Source of the DNA: Paenibacillus baekrokdamisoli
GTDB taxonomy: Bacteria; Bacillota; Bacilli; Paenibacillales; Paenibacillaceae
Direction: 5' to 3'
Length of the DNA: 64,000 nt
NCBI RefSeq assembly: GCF_003945345.1
Contig: NZ_AP019308.1
Coordinates: 3,348,001 to 3,412,000 of the forward strand
Under the pieces are notes generated by a model. That model made no database searches, had not been told where the DNA came from, and saw only the letters and a program-made list of their open reading frames with translations. Shown piece by piece: positions 1 through 7,833 of the stretch. The position numbers and the translations under genes were made by a program. How positions within the stretch are numbered: position 1 is the first letter of the stretch; each line of letters begins with the position of its first letter.

Positions 1-963
1 GAAATTGCGTAAATCCTTTAAGTGAGGTTAGTGGATTGCGGATTTCATGAGCTATACCAGCAGCCATTTGACCCGCAATGAAGAGTTTTTCCGCCTTAAT
101 GAGCGCTTCTTCTTCCTTTTTTCTTTCCGTAATATCTCGAAAGACCGACTGGACCACATATTCATGACCCTGAAAATTATGGATGCGTACACTAGATACT
201 TCCGTATCAATAATTCGTCCGTCCATCGCAATTAATTTAAATTCACTAAACTCATTCGGCTCATCCGTCTTCAAAACTTCTTCTATACGCTGAAAGCTTT
301 TAGCCAAATAATCAGGATGTAAGAGTTCTTGACAAGAATAATTCAATATCTGCTCCTCATCCGTAGCTCCCAGTAAAGCCATGCATGCATTATTGATAAC
401 AGCAGCTTATTTCCATCGTGGACTATAATGGGTTCAGGGAGATAGCGTATCAGCTGTCGATAACGCATCTCATTCTCGCGAATGATTTGATTGGCTTGAA
501 CGAGATTCGTGATATCTATGACCGTACCGAGCAGCGCTGGCTTCCCATTTAACAGGAATGAAGTTGCTTTCGTTTCATAATAAAAAAAACTTTTATCTTT
601 TCGAATGCCCCTTAGCGAATAAAACTCCCTCTTCTCATGACCTTGCAGCCTTTGTTCCGTTTCTTTTCTAAGACGATCGCTATCTTCGGGATGAACAAAA
701 TCCAAGGGTCTCATAGCTAGCATTTCATTTTGCGCATATCCAAATAAATTGGCAAGGCTTTGGTTAACATATACAATCTTGTCATCTTGAACGAGATAAG
801 CACAAGTAAGCGATTTATCTAATAAATGATACAATTGTTCCACGATCGTGATTGAACCAGAACCGATAGACATGGAAGAACGAAGTGACTTAAACAACTT
901 CCTTCGTTCCATGTATTTCTTAGCAAGAGATTCATTGACGTATAGGGCTCGGTATCTCATCAT
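1..963 (-). pseudogene. PAS-domain sensor histidine kinase, frameshifted and cut by the window edge
   Basis: The first 190 or so codons encode at least one complete PAS domain (for example YLVQDDKIVYVNQSLANLFG) and the start of a second (IIVHDGNKLL). Near 397-402 the frame breaks. The following frame continues the second PAS domain (INNACMALLGATDEE), then DITERKKEEEAL and the histidine-kinase H-box AHEIRNPLTSLKGF at about 5-45, and leaves the window at base 1. One base missing from a short T run would explain the shift, so either real inactivation or a sequencing error is possible. The H-box resembles Bacillus/Paenibacillus sporulation-type kinases (KinA/KinB/KinE) that feed Spo0F. The start at 963 has GGGGGATAG just before tandem ATGs. 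The family is clear; the exact kinase is not. Confidence 0.8.
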
Positions 964-1066
964 CTATCCCCCGGTGTATAGAAGAAGCTATATTACATCA
1001 ATTCGCTATCTCTATTGGAAACACCTTGGTACTTGAGAACTATTTATAAACGAATAATAAGGTATA

Positions 1067-1684
1067 CTATGGATTTCGCATACCGGTTACCAAAATCTGT
1101 ATGCCTTCATTAAAGATCGGTAATATTCTCTCCAGTAAGCTCTCAACTGGCTCACTATGATCGGTATAAGTATGAATAAAGCCCTGCAGATAATACACGA
1201 GTATCCGTCCGTTATTAAGGGTTCTGTTAGCATCTGTCGTCTGCGTTGCTTCCTGCAGCAGAGACATGATATGACTGAACAAACGATTGCGAATTCGATT
1301 CACTTCTAGTTCCGGCTCAACTACATCAACTCGAACAGAGCCTGATGTGAATAATACGGTTTGAAGACTACCATGCGTTAGGCAAAAGACGACGTATTCT
1401 CCGATGGCAGCCATTATTTTGTCCATGCTGTCTAGTGCCTCATTATTAGTTTGCGCCAGAAGTCGCTGTTCTAGCTCGAGTAGAGGGGGGATTGCGATTT
1501 GTTGAAGCAAATCCTCTTTGTTCTTAAAATATAAATAAATGGCCGTATGCGAGCAGCCTGCTTCCTTGGCAATTTCTCTCATCGTTACGGAATGATAGCC
1601 TTTCTCTGCAAAAAGCGAAGCAGCCGCATTGCGAACGGCTGCTTTCATTTCCTCCGTAAGCTGTTTCCGCCTAGATGTCGCCAT
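1067..1684 (-). CDS. TetR/AcrR family transcriptional regulator
   Basis: The protein is 205 aa, a normal TetR length. The N-terminal 60 residues form the TetR helix-turn-helix (AAASLFAEKGYHSVTMREIA followed by AGCSHTAIYLYFKNKEDLL). The C-terminal ligand domain is not recognisable to a specific class. A near-perfect 41-bp palindrome lies just upstream of the start, between the gene and its promoter region, which points to autorepression. No adjacent co-directional target gene is present: the next gene in the direction of transcription is the PAS kinase, and upstream lies the CAP-protein gene. The ligand and regulon are unknown. Confidence 0.92.
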   Translation of the reverse strand: MATSRRKQLTEEMKAAVRNAAASLFAEKGYHSVTMREIAKEAGCSHTAIYLYFKNKEDLLQQIAIPPLLELEQRLLAQTNNEALDSMDKIMAAIGEYVVFCLTHGSLQTVLFTSGSVRVDVVEPELEVNRIRNRLFSHIMSLLQEATQTTDANRTLNNGRILVYYLQGFIHTYTDHSEPVESLLERILPIFNEGIQILVTGMRNP

Positions 1685-1716
1685 ATCTATCTCTTCCTTT
1701 CCAAATTAACACAAAA

Positions 1717-1757
1717 GTAAATAACCGTTGGTTATATTATAACCGACGGTTATTTAC
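1717..1757. promoter_or_regulatory. 41-bp palindromic operator, probable TetR site
   Basis: The arms GTAAATAACCGTTGGTTATA and TATAACCGACGGTTATTTAC are reverse complements except for one position per arm and the central base. It sits about 33 bp upstream of the TetR gene start. This is the expected place and symmetry for an autoregulatory TetR operator; binding itself is inferred. Confidence 0.75.
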
Positions 1758-1973
1758 TGGTCAACTTTGATTGTGAAATGTTTTCTCAGATTACTTGTAC
1801 ATACAGTATATGTCAACGACCTCACGTCCGTCACGATACATTCCCACTAACTACTCACGATTGGAACGAAAACATCCCTAGGTTTGTGCGGTATCGATAA
1901 CGAATTAGCCTCTGGCTTTCGAATGATGAATTGTGGACCCAGCTATTAATAGGCATTTCCCTCGAGGATTAGA

Positions 1974-2002
1974 CAAAAAAAGCGGCCTCGATGGCCGCTT
2001 TG
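1974..2002 (-). terminator. Rho-independent terminator of the LysM/CAP gene
   Basis: AGCGGCC/GGCCGCT stem with a 5-nt loop, followed on the minus strand by a run of seven T. It lies about 40 bp after the stop of the CAP-protein gene. Confidence 0.85.
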
Positions 2003-2042
2003 CTGTAGGAAAAGATAATAAGGAATAGACCCTCAGGAATGA

Positions 2043-2804
2043 TTAAGAGGTAAACTCTTGTACCCATTCTCCATTGTAGTACGCAACACCAATTTTATTG
2101 TAATTAGCGCCTAGAATGTTGGCACGGTGACCTGCGCTGTTCATCCACGCTGTCATGACCTCTTGAGGTGTACGCTGTCCTTTGGCAATATTCTCACCCG
2201 CATAGGAATAGCTAACCCCATAGGCACGCATCATATCAAATGGAGACCCGTAAGTCGGAGAATTATGATCAAAATAATTGTTGGTATACATGTCTTTTGC
2301 TTTATCAAGCGCTACTTTATTCAATAGCGAATCGGATTTCAATGCTGATAGTCCAGCTTTTGCCCGTTCTTGATTAACTAGTGCAGCAACCTGTGTAGCA
2401 AATTGACTCTGCGTAACTGTACCTGTCGATCCGCCACCAGTAGTTGTGCCTGTGCCTGTGCCAGTTCCAGTGCCAGTTCCAGTTCCCGTTCCAGTGCCAG
2501 TTCCAGTTCCCGTTCCAGTGCCAGTTCCAGTGCCAGGTTTCACCGGTACTTTAACGGTCATCCCAGGACAAATCCAGTTAGGATTAGCTAGTGATGTATT
2601 CGCTCCGAGCAAAGTGTTTAAGTTAATGCCATACTTCTGAGCGATTTTGTACATCGTATCAATGCTCGTTACATTATACGAGACGGAGGTTACGTTTGTG
2701 GAGGCTGCATTGGCCTTCTGTACGGCTACTCCTCCGCCAAGCACGATTAAACCTGCTGCTAGCACGCTGGCTACACCTACGCGAAATGGTTTTTGCATCT
2801 TCAT
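2043..2804 (-). CDS. Secreted LysM plus CAP (SCP/YkwD-like) domain protein
   Basis: 253 aa with four visible parts. Residues 1-33 are a signal peptide (basic start, hydrophobic core, cut near ANAAS). Residues about 43-90 are a LysM cell-wall binding domain (SYNVTSIDTMYKIAQKYG ... NWICPGMTVKVPV). Residues about 92-128 are a low-complexity linker of Gly-Thr dipeptides. Residues about 135-253 are a CAP domain (VNQERAKAGL, YFDHNSPTYGSPFDMM, AGENIAKGQ, NSAGHRANIL), as in YkwD/SafA-region proteins of spore formers. It probably acts at the cell wall or spore coat; the catalytic role of bacterial CAP domains is not settled. The ribosome site AGGAGG stands 9 nt before the ATG. The leader is unusual (see the regulatory entry). 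A second CAP protein lies at 10967-11719. Confidence 0.9.
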   Translation of the reverse strand: MKMQKPFRVGVASVLAAGLIVLGGGVAVQKANAASTNVTSVSYNVTSIDTMYKIAQKYGINLNTLLGANTSLANPNWICPGMTVKVPVKPGTGTGTGTGTGTGTGTGTGTGTGTGTGTGTTTGGGSTGTVTQSQFATQVAALVNQERAKAGLSALKSDSLLNKVALDKAKDMYTNNYFDHNSPTYGSPFDMMRAYGVSYSYAGENIAKGQRTPQEVMTAWMNSAGHRANILGANYNKIGVAYYNGEWVQEFTS

Positions 2805-2807
2805 GAA

Positions 2808-3017
2808 TGAATCCTCCTAAAAGTTTTTTGCGCTACTTCCTGAGTTACATCTCTGCAAGCAGAAAACCACTTCGGAAGCATACGCTTAGTTTTTTGCGCT
2901 ACTTCCTGAATTACATCTCTGCAAGCAGAAAACGACTTCGGAAGCATACGCTTAAGTTTTTTGCGAGATAACATGACGTTCTTCCCGACGCCACCCATGT
3001 TATCACAGGAGGATTCA
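2808..3017 (-). promoter_or_regulatory. Structured mRNA leader of the CAP gene with anti-Shine-Dalgarno pairing
   Basis: On the minus strand the leader opens with TGAATCCTCCT (3007-3017), the exact complement of AGGAGGATTCA (2808-2818), which contains the CAP gene's ribosome binding site. That is an 11-bp helix closing a loop of nearly 190 nt. Inside it are a hairpin with 9-bp perfect arms GATAACATG/CATGTTATC (2967-3004) and two direct repeats of 66 bp. Each repeat can itself fold (TCTGC-TT-GCAGA). A TATATT -10-like box at about 3029-3034 would start transcription just before the anti-SD. The pairing is seen in the sequence; control of translation by it is inferred. It does not match the riboswitch consensus sequences I know. 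Confidence 0.5.
2823..2955. repeat. Two tandem 66-bp direct repeats in the CAP-gene leader
   Basis: Units begin at 2823 and 2889, each starting GTTTTTTGCG, and differ at about two positions. A third partial unit starts at 2956. The minus-strand reading frame spanning them shows internal repetition only because of this duplication and is not considered a gene. Confidence 0.85.
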
Positions 3018-3074
3018 TCATTCATGCCACAATATATACCAAAGCCCCATTTAGGCTCATGTTTACACGCTTGT

Positions 3075-3237
3075 TTACCCCTTTATTCCGAACTGATTTC
3101 CGTCTTCATCCACGAAAGAAGTGAAATTAACCAAAGGCCATTTTTGTGGTTTCTCAATCTGTACGCCATGCGCTGAAAGCTCCTTATAGTCTGTTGAGAA
3201 CACTTGCTTTCTGTTGATCCTCCACGTAAACATAATA
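3075..3237 (-). pseudogene. VOC-family (glyoxalase/bleomycin-resistance-like) gene remnant
   Basis: The minus strand reads STDYKELSAHGVQIEKP and then WPLVNFTSFVDEDGNQFGI to a stop at 3075-3077. This is the typical C-terminal strand set of VOC-superfamily metalloenzymes. Just upstream, in another frame, GYYVYVEDQQKA matches the family's N-terminal first strand. The middle of the gene is missing. The N-terminal piece stops at 3240, exactly where a copy of the long-hairpin repeat begins. I read it as an internally deleted gene truncated at the repeat. It has no start codon and cannot be functional. Confidence 0.65.
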
Positions 3238-3240
3238 ACC

Positions 3241-3386
3241 TAGCGAAGCGGACGGAATCGTTCTGAAGAAGCGGTAGCGTTCGCCTTTGTCTCCGTATTT
3301 CTACCCCTGAGGGCTAGAATCAAGAAATAGGGAGACAACAGCGATCGTAAGAATGATCCGTCCGCGCAGCGGGCTTTTACGCACAA
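3241..3386. repeat. Long-hairpin repeat element, copy 1
   Basis: A 146-bp imperfect palindrome that starts GCGAAGCGGACGGAATCG, has an apex of the type CTACCCCTgaGGGctAG, and ends GATCCGTCCGCGCAGCGG plus a short tail to CGCAC. Nine further copies occur in this window. It abuts the VOC remnant. Confidence 0.9.
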
Positions 3387-3444
3387 TGCTTCGAACTTAT
3401 CAAGCTCTTATTAGTATTGAGCAAATTTAAAACCACTCCATTAT

Positions 3445-4590
3445 TTATGATTTCAATGTAATGATATAGGTAATAAATACATATTTGTTATCCTGAAGAA
3501 CCGCTGTCGTGGTAATGATTTTATGACCGGAAGGACTCCAGACAAGAGGGTCTGCAATAGACTGCACGTCTACCGCTATCTGGGTTGATTTACCAGATAC
3601 AACATCTGCTACAAATACCCCTTTAACCCCTCCTGTCTCGGAGCTTTCGCTATAAGCCAGCTTCGTTCCATCTGGTGACCAGCTTGTACCGAATACCTGT
3701 GTGCTTTTGGCAAGAGCGACCTTTTTGTGAAGGGAAGAATCCGTTATGGTTAATTCCATTTCTGTATCGGAGGTACGTTTCACAAGTGCTAATTGCTTCC
3801 CGTCAGGTGAGGGGATAAGCCAAATCACATTCCTATCCAGCAAGGTTGTTTCTTTGGTTACAGTGCTAAATAGAAAGAGATTATTATTGATTCCAATATA
3901 ATACAGATTGGCTCCGCGCTGTACCACATTATAGAGGAGTGGATTTTTGGTAATTGTAATCACGTTCATTTCACCATTCAAGTTAGAAGAAAGGATTCTC
4001 CCCGTCATGACTGGAAAGACCAGCTGTTCATTCCCGTTCCAGCTGCCTTCCTGAGTACTCATCTGCTCGGAACCCGTCTTAACCGTCTTACGCGTTCCAA
4101 GATCCATGATATAACCCGTCCCCGTCGTTTCCTCCGTCACTTTGTAGAACATATATTTCTTATCTGGTGAGAGGACCGCAGCACCTTGATTATCTGTTCC
4201 CTCTTTCAGCGCCTCGTCCTTGCTTTCTCCTTTACTTAGATCACGAATATAGAGATTATGCGGATAACGCTCCCGACCTTCTATCGTAGTCGGCTCCATC
4301 TTCTTGTTCTCTTTATCAATAATTAATTTATCCTCGCCCAGCCAGTCCAATCCACGAATTCCATTCAGCTCGTCAATTTTCACGACTTCAATTTCTGTAT
4401 GGGCCGCTGCCGGTTCAGTATCCACTATTGTGATTGTTTTCTGCGGTTTCTCGATCACTTCCCGGCCCGAGCCTTCACCGCCGTTATTGGTAACAGGGCC
4501 GCTGCAGCCTGTCATAAGCAGGAAGCCTACAATCCCAACCGCTGCGGCTATCTTTGTCATATTCCTTTTGCTACCCTGCAAGTCTCTCAT
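3445..4590 (-). CDS. Lipoprotein with TolB/WD-like beta-propeller repeats
   Basis: 381 aa from the chosen ATG, which has AGGAGGT 7 nt upstream; an in-frame ATG 22 codons earlier has no such site. A lipobox LMTGC follows a short hydrophobic segment, so the protein is probably a membrane-anchored lipoprotein on the outer face. The rest carries repeated propeller-like segments: SPDKKYMFYK, SPDGKQLALVK, SWSPDGTKLAYSES and WSPSGHKIITT. The gene follows the sensor kinase by 72 bp on the same strand, so it may be an output or co-sensor of that two-component system. No catalytic motif was seen. The specific function is unknown. Confidence 0.8.
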   Translation of the reverse strand: MRDLQGSKRNMTKIAAAVGIVGFLLMTGCSGPVTNNGGEGSGREVIEKPQKTITIVDTEPAAAHTEIEVVKIDELNGIRGLDWLGEDKLIIDKENKKMEPTTIEGRERYPHNLYIRDLSKGESKDEALKEGTDNQGAAVLSPDKKYMFYKVTEETTGTGYIMDLGTRKTVKTGSEQMSTQEGSWNGNEQLVFPVMTGRILSSNLNGEMNVITITKNPLLYNVVQRGANLYYIGINNNLFLFSTVTKETTLLDRNVIWLIPSPDGKQLALVKRTSDTEMELTITDSSLHKKVALAKSTQVFGTSWSPDGTKLAYSESSETGGVKGVFVADVVSGKSTQIAVDVQSIADPLVWSPSGHKIITTTAVLQDNKYVFITYIITLKS

Positions 4591-4662
4591 CTTATGACCT
4601 CCTGTAGAGCTGATAGGTCTAATCGTACAAAACGAATTTATCCAACATTCGCCCAACTTGTT

Positions 4663-6108
4663 TCAAGCTTGTAAATTTTTCTTCGAAAGAAGCGGGAAAG
4701 TTACCGTGAATTGCGAGCCTTGAGCAGCAGAAGGCGGCTCGGAGTATACAACCGTACCCTGTTGAAGCTCCACCAGCCGCTTAACAAGCGATAACCCGAG
4801 TCCCGTTCCTCCACTTAATCGAGCACGGTCTTTGCTTACGGTATAGAACGGCTCGAACAGCTTTGCCCTTGCCTCCTCGGGAATGCCGATCCCCGTATCA
4901 CGGATAACGATTACCGCTTTGTTCGAATCCGCACGGCATTTAATATGAATAGATCCACCAGGAACATTATATTTAATGGCATTATCAAGTAAATTCAGGA
5001 AAATATGCATGAAGCTTTCCCGATCCGCCCTTATCATTGCCGCCTCAAGATCGGTTTCAATGCTGATATTGAATTGCGCCGCTTTCCCTCTTAACCTGCT
5101 GCAGACAGCGTTTAGTGATTCTTGAACATCCAGATTCTCTGCATGCAGGCTGAACTCATACTGCTCCATCTCGGATAAATGAAGCACCTTCACAACCATT
5201 TCGAGAAGTCTGTCAGCCTCTTGGCGAATATTGACTATAGCCTCATCAAGCAGCTTAGGATCATCACGATACATATCCAACAAATCGGAGTACGCGATAA
5301 TAGACGTCAGGGGGGTCTTAAATTCGTGGCTGACACTGCCTATAAATTGCTTCTGCCTAGCTAAACTTTGCTCGATCTCGCGGCTCATGTAAGTAATTCC
5401 TTCGCTGAGTTCGCCAAGCTCATCTCTTCGTCTAATCGGTGATTGCCCAATATAATGCCCAGCACGAATTTGATCAGCTGCCGCCCGAAGCTTCCTCAGT
5501 GCTGAGGTCACTCGCTGCACATAAATGAAGCCAAGCAGGAAACTCACAGCTAAAGCGGCTAATCCGATATTTCGAAGCGAAAGGGCAATAGAGCTATAGA
5601 AGGCTTGATCGGCTTTCAATGAAAGCTGAAGCTGTACGATACCAACTTGGCCTACGGACCAAATGATCGGTGCCAGGTAGATTAATGAATCACCAGATTG
5701 CTCATAAACAATCTTCCCCTGCTTGGCATAGACCATGATATCCTTGACATCAGCACTTCCGGAGAGGGGCATCGAATTCCCGATTTCTTTTCCATTACTA
5801 TCGTAAAGCATAACATGGGTGCCATTAAGAAGAGCACTAAGATCAGCCGCAAGCTCGGTCCCGCGTCTCCTTAAGAAGGTCGGTACATCATCAAGCGCAC
5901 TACCGCTTAGATAGATTTGACGAACTCGCAAGCTCGCGAGCTCACTTCTTTGCTTCAGATCAGTCTCAACCTTCTGCTGCTGATCCAGTTTAATCTCGCG
6001 AAGTACTAACCAGCCAAGAGCCGAGATCGTCAGCAAGAGCAAAGCTGCTAATCCGATCGTGAACCGCCATTTCAAGCTGAATTGAATCGGATGGCTTCTC
6101 CTGCTCAT
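4663..6108 (-). CDS. Two-component sensor histidine kinase with HAMP domain
   Basis: 481 aa in a PhoR/ResE-like arrangement. TM1 is about residues 17-36, an extracytoplasmic region spans 37-175, and TM2 is about 177-197, followed by HAMP (KLRAAADQIRAGHYIGQS), HisKA with the phospho-acceptor His261 in SVSHEFKTPLTSI, and HATPase with N (LLDNAIKYN), G1 (DTGIGIPEEA) and G2 (GGTGLGLSLVKR) boxes. The start overlaps the stop of the response regulator gene by 4 bp (ATGA), so the two are translationally coupled. The signal is unknown. Confidence 0.93.
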   Translation of the reverse strand: MSRRSHPIQFSLKWRFTIGLAALLLLTISALGWLVLREIKLDQQQKVETDLKQRSELASLRVRQIYLSGSALDDVPTFLRRRGTELAADLSALLNGTHVMLYDSNGKEIGNSMPLSGSADVKDIMVYAKQGKIVYEQSGDSLIYLAPIIWSVGQVGIVQLQLSLKADQAFYSSIALSLRNIGLAALAVSFLLGFIYVQRVTSALRKLRAAADQIRAGHYIGQSPIRRRDELGELSEGITYMSREIEQSLARQKQFIGSVSHEFKTPLTSIIAYSDLLDMYRDDPKLLDEAIVNIRQEADRLLEMVVKVLHLSEMEQYEFSLHAENLDVQESLNAVCSRLRGKAAQFNISIETDLEAAMIRADRESFMHIFLNLLDNAIKYNVPGGSIHIKCRADSNKAVIVIRDTGIGIPEEARAKLFEPFYTVSKDRARLSGGTGLGLSLVKRLVELQQGTVVYSEPPSAAQGSQFTVTFPLLSKKNLQA

Positions 6109-6794
6109 TCGGGGAGCTCCCTTAACGCTTTATAGCCAACACCATAAACAGTCTGAAGCAAATGCTGATAGGAATCGCCCAGCTTCTTGCGCAGACGCTG
6201 CATATGAATATCCACGGTACGAGTACCTCCCGCATAATCCATACTCCAGACAAGGTCAAGCAGCTCATCTCGCGTATATACACGCTCAGGATGTGAGATC
6301 AACAAGGCTAATAAATCAAATTCCTTCGGTGTTAAATCAAGTGCTGTATGGTTAAGCTGAACAGTACGATTTTGCCTATGAAGGCGAAGATCACTGATCT
6401 CTACAAGCTGCACTTCTTCCTCAGGCTTGCTCTCCATACGCCGGAGCAGTGCCTTTGCCCTAGCAACAAGCTCACGCAAATCGAAGGGCTTCGTCATGTA
6501 ATCATCGGCTCCTAACTCAAGTCCAATGACCTTATCGACAATATCATTTTTCACCGTTAGCATGATGACCCCCATTCCGGAGCGATTCTCCAGCTTGCGG
6601 CAAACATCATAACCATTTAGCTTGGGCATCATGACATCCAATATCATGACATTAGGTTTAAAAGACGCTGCAACCTTCAAGGCTTCCTCACCATCATAGG
6701 CAATTTCTACTATGTAGCCCTCACGTCGGAATGCATACGCAATTGCACCAGCAATATTTTGTTCGTCGTCGACGACAAGAATTTTCTTATCCAA
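6105..6794 (-). CDS. OmpR/PhoB-type response regulator
   Basis: 229 aa if translation starts at a TTG (6792-6794) that is preceded by GAGGAG and gives the usual N-terminus MDKKILVVDDEQ. An ATG 14 codons earlier lacks a good ribosome site and adds an atypical tail. The receiver domain has the acidic pair D9-D10, phospho-acceptor D53 (ILDVMMPKLNG) and lysine in YMTKPF. The C-terminal winged helix is of the OmpR class (LTPKEFDLLALLISHPERVY, VDIHMQRLRKKLGD). It is first in an operon with the kinase and, probably, the lipoprotein. Confidence 0.92.
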   Translation of the reverse strand: MDKKILVVDDEQNIAGAIAYAFRREGYIVEIAYDGEEALKVAASFKPNVMILDVMMPKLNGYDVCRKLENRSGMGVIMLTVKNDIVDKVIGLELGADDYMTKPFDLRELVARAKALLRRMESKPEEEVQLVEISDLRLHRQNRTVQLNHTALDLTPKEFDLLALLISHPERVYTRDELLDLVWSMDYAGGTRTVDIHMQRLRKKLGDSYQHLLQTVYGVGYKALRELPE

Positions 6795-6839
6795 TGCTGT
6801 CAGCTCCTCAAGGAGTATAGTCATTATGATATCCAACCA

Positions 6840-6867
6840 TAGTAAAAAGCTCCCTGTTTTTGAGGGA
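6840..6867 (-). terminator. Terminator after the HNH protein gene
   Basis: On the minus strand GCTCCC and GGGAGC pair around a 9-nt loop and are followed by TTTTT. It separates the HNH gene from the response-regulator operon. Confidence 0.8.
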
Positions 6868-6872
6868 GCCTT

Positions 6873-7775
6873 CTATATAAAATCATCATATACGAAATCA
6901 AGGCTATCCGCTTTCTTTAAATTACATTCTGCGCAAGCACACACACAATTAGCTGGGGTAGATAAACCACCTTTAGACTTTGGCATAACGTGATCAATCG
7001 TATCCCCGAACCGACCACAGTAATGACAGATATAATGATCACGCTGCAAGACGAGCAGACGAAAATCAGTCTTCGTATACAGCTTATGAATTAATCCAGG
7101 GCTAATAATGCCAGCTGCACCTTCTTCCACCATACGAACGGCCATTTCTGTCGGAATTTCCGTTGACCATCGCTTACCCGTCTCCCGATGGCCGCGCAGC
7201 CGGATCATGCCTTTACCGCGATCATTCAAGATCGACGTCTTATACGTAAATGGTCCTTTTAACGGTTCAATTGACTTATCTGGGGGACGAATCACACTTA
7301 TCGTATGTGCAGAAGGGTTCTCAACGTGCCCCTGCTTCAGCCTAGCTGCGCTTGATTTTTGACGTTTCCTTCGGCGTTTCCTTTTATTTTTACTGCTAGG
7401 GGTCATCTCACTGATTAGCTTAACTTGATTCTCGGATTCCCCTTCGCTAGGCAGCAGTTGATCCAACTGATTCGAGGTACTTTCTGACTCTATAGAAGCA
7501 GCTTGTAAGCCTAGTCTTTGCTTGCTGCCCCTGCTTCTCCGCTTGCGGCGACGCTTGCGTTTCGGAGGTGAACCTTCCGAATTGGTAAGTGTTCGCGCAA
7601 CCTCGTCACTTCCTACATCTGCTTCAAGCCTCTCACCTGCTTGGCTCCAATGTTCACGCTGGCGCTGGCGTAAGCAAGCACGACATGTTCCACGCCGACT
7701 GCTGCTCCCAGATCGCTTCGTAAAAGCGGATAACGGTTTCTCCTGACCGCAGGCCGCACATTTTTTTACATCCAT
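6873..7775 (-). CDS. Zinc-finger plus HNH endonuclease-family protein
   Basis: 300 aa with an unusual layout. The N-terminus has a small Cys4 finger (CAACG ... CRACL, within residues 1-40). The middle, about 41-150, is low in hydrophobics and holds two very basic clusters (KRKRRRKRRSRG and KNKRKRRRKRQ). Residues about 150-230 are a unique region. The C-terminal 65 residues form an HNH nuclease fold: VLQRDHYICHYCGR, then DTIDHVMPKSKGG, then CNLKKAD, with a second zinc knuckle CACAEC. HNH domains of this class nick or cut DNA. The basic tracts suggest non-specific nucleic-acid contact. It is a single-gene unit with its own terminator. It could be a housekeeping nuclease; no partner methylase is nearby. 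Confidence 0.82.
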   Translation of the reverse strand: MDVKKCAACGQEKPLSAFTKRSGSSSRRGTCRACLRQRQREHWSQAGERLEADVGSDEVARTLTNSEGSPPKRKRRRKRRSRGSKQRLGLQAASIESESTSNQLDQLLPSEGESENQVKLISEMTPSSKNKRKRRRKRQKSSAARLKQGHVENPSAHTISVIRPPDKSIEPLKGPFTYKTSILNDRGKGMIRLRGHRETGKRWSTEIPTEMAVRMVEEGAAGIISPGLIHKLYTKTDFRLLVLQRDHYICHYCGRFGDTIDHVMPKSKGGLSTPANCVCACAECNLKKADSLDFVYDDFI

Positions 7776-7833
7776 CGGTATATTCCGCTCCGTTCATTTT
7801 GCACCCCTACAAAACTGCAAGTCGGCAATTTCT

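Noticed and set aside
2446..2591. Plus-strand frames made of Pro-Val or Ser-rich repeats
   Set aside because: They are antisense readings of the Gly-Thr linker of the LysM/CAP protein.
2808..3017. c-di-AMP (ydaO-type) riboswitch in front of the CAP gene
   Set aside because: Considered because such riboswitches often precede wall-protein genes, but the conserved core segments I know for that class are not present.
2801..3025. 74-codon minus-strand frame with internal repetition in the CAP leader
   Set aside because: The repetition comes from the 66-bp DNA duplication, the frame overlaps the CAP ribosome site, and it has no convincing start; a structured leader explains the region better.
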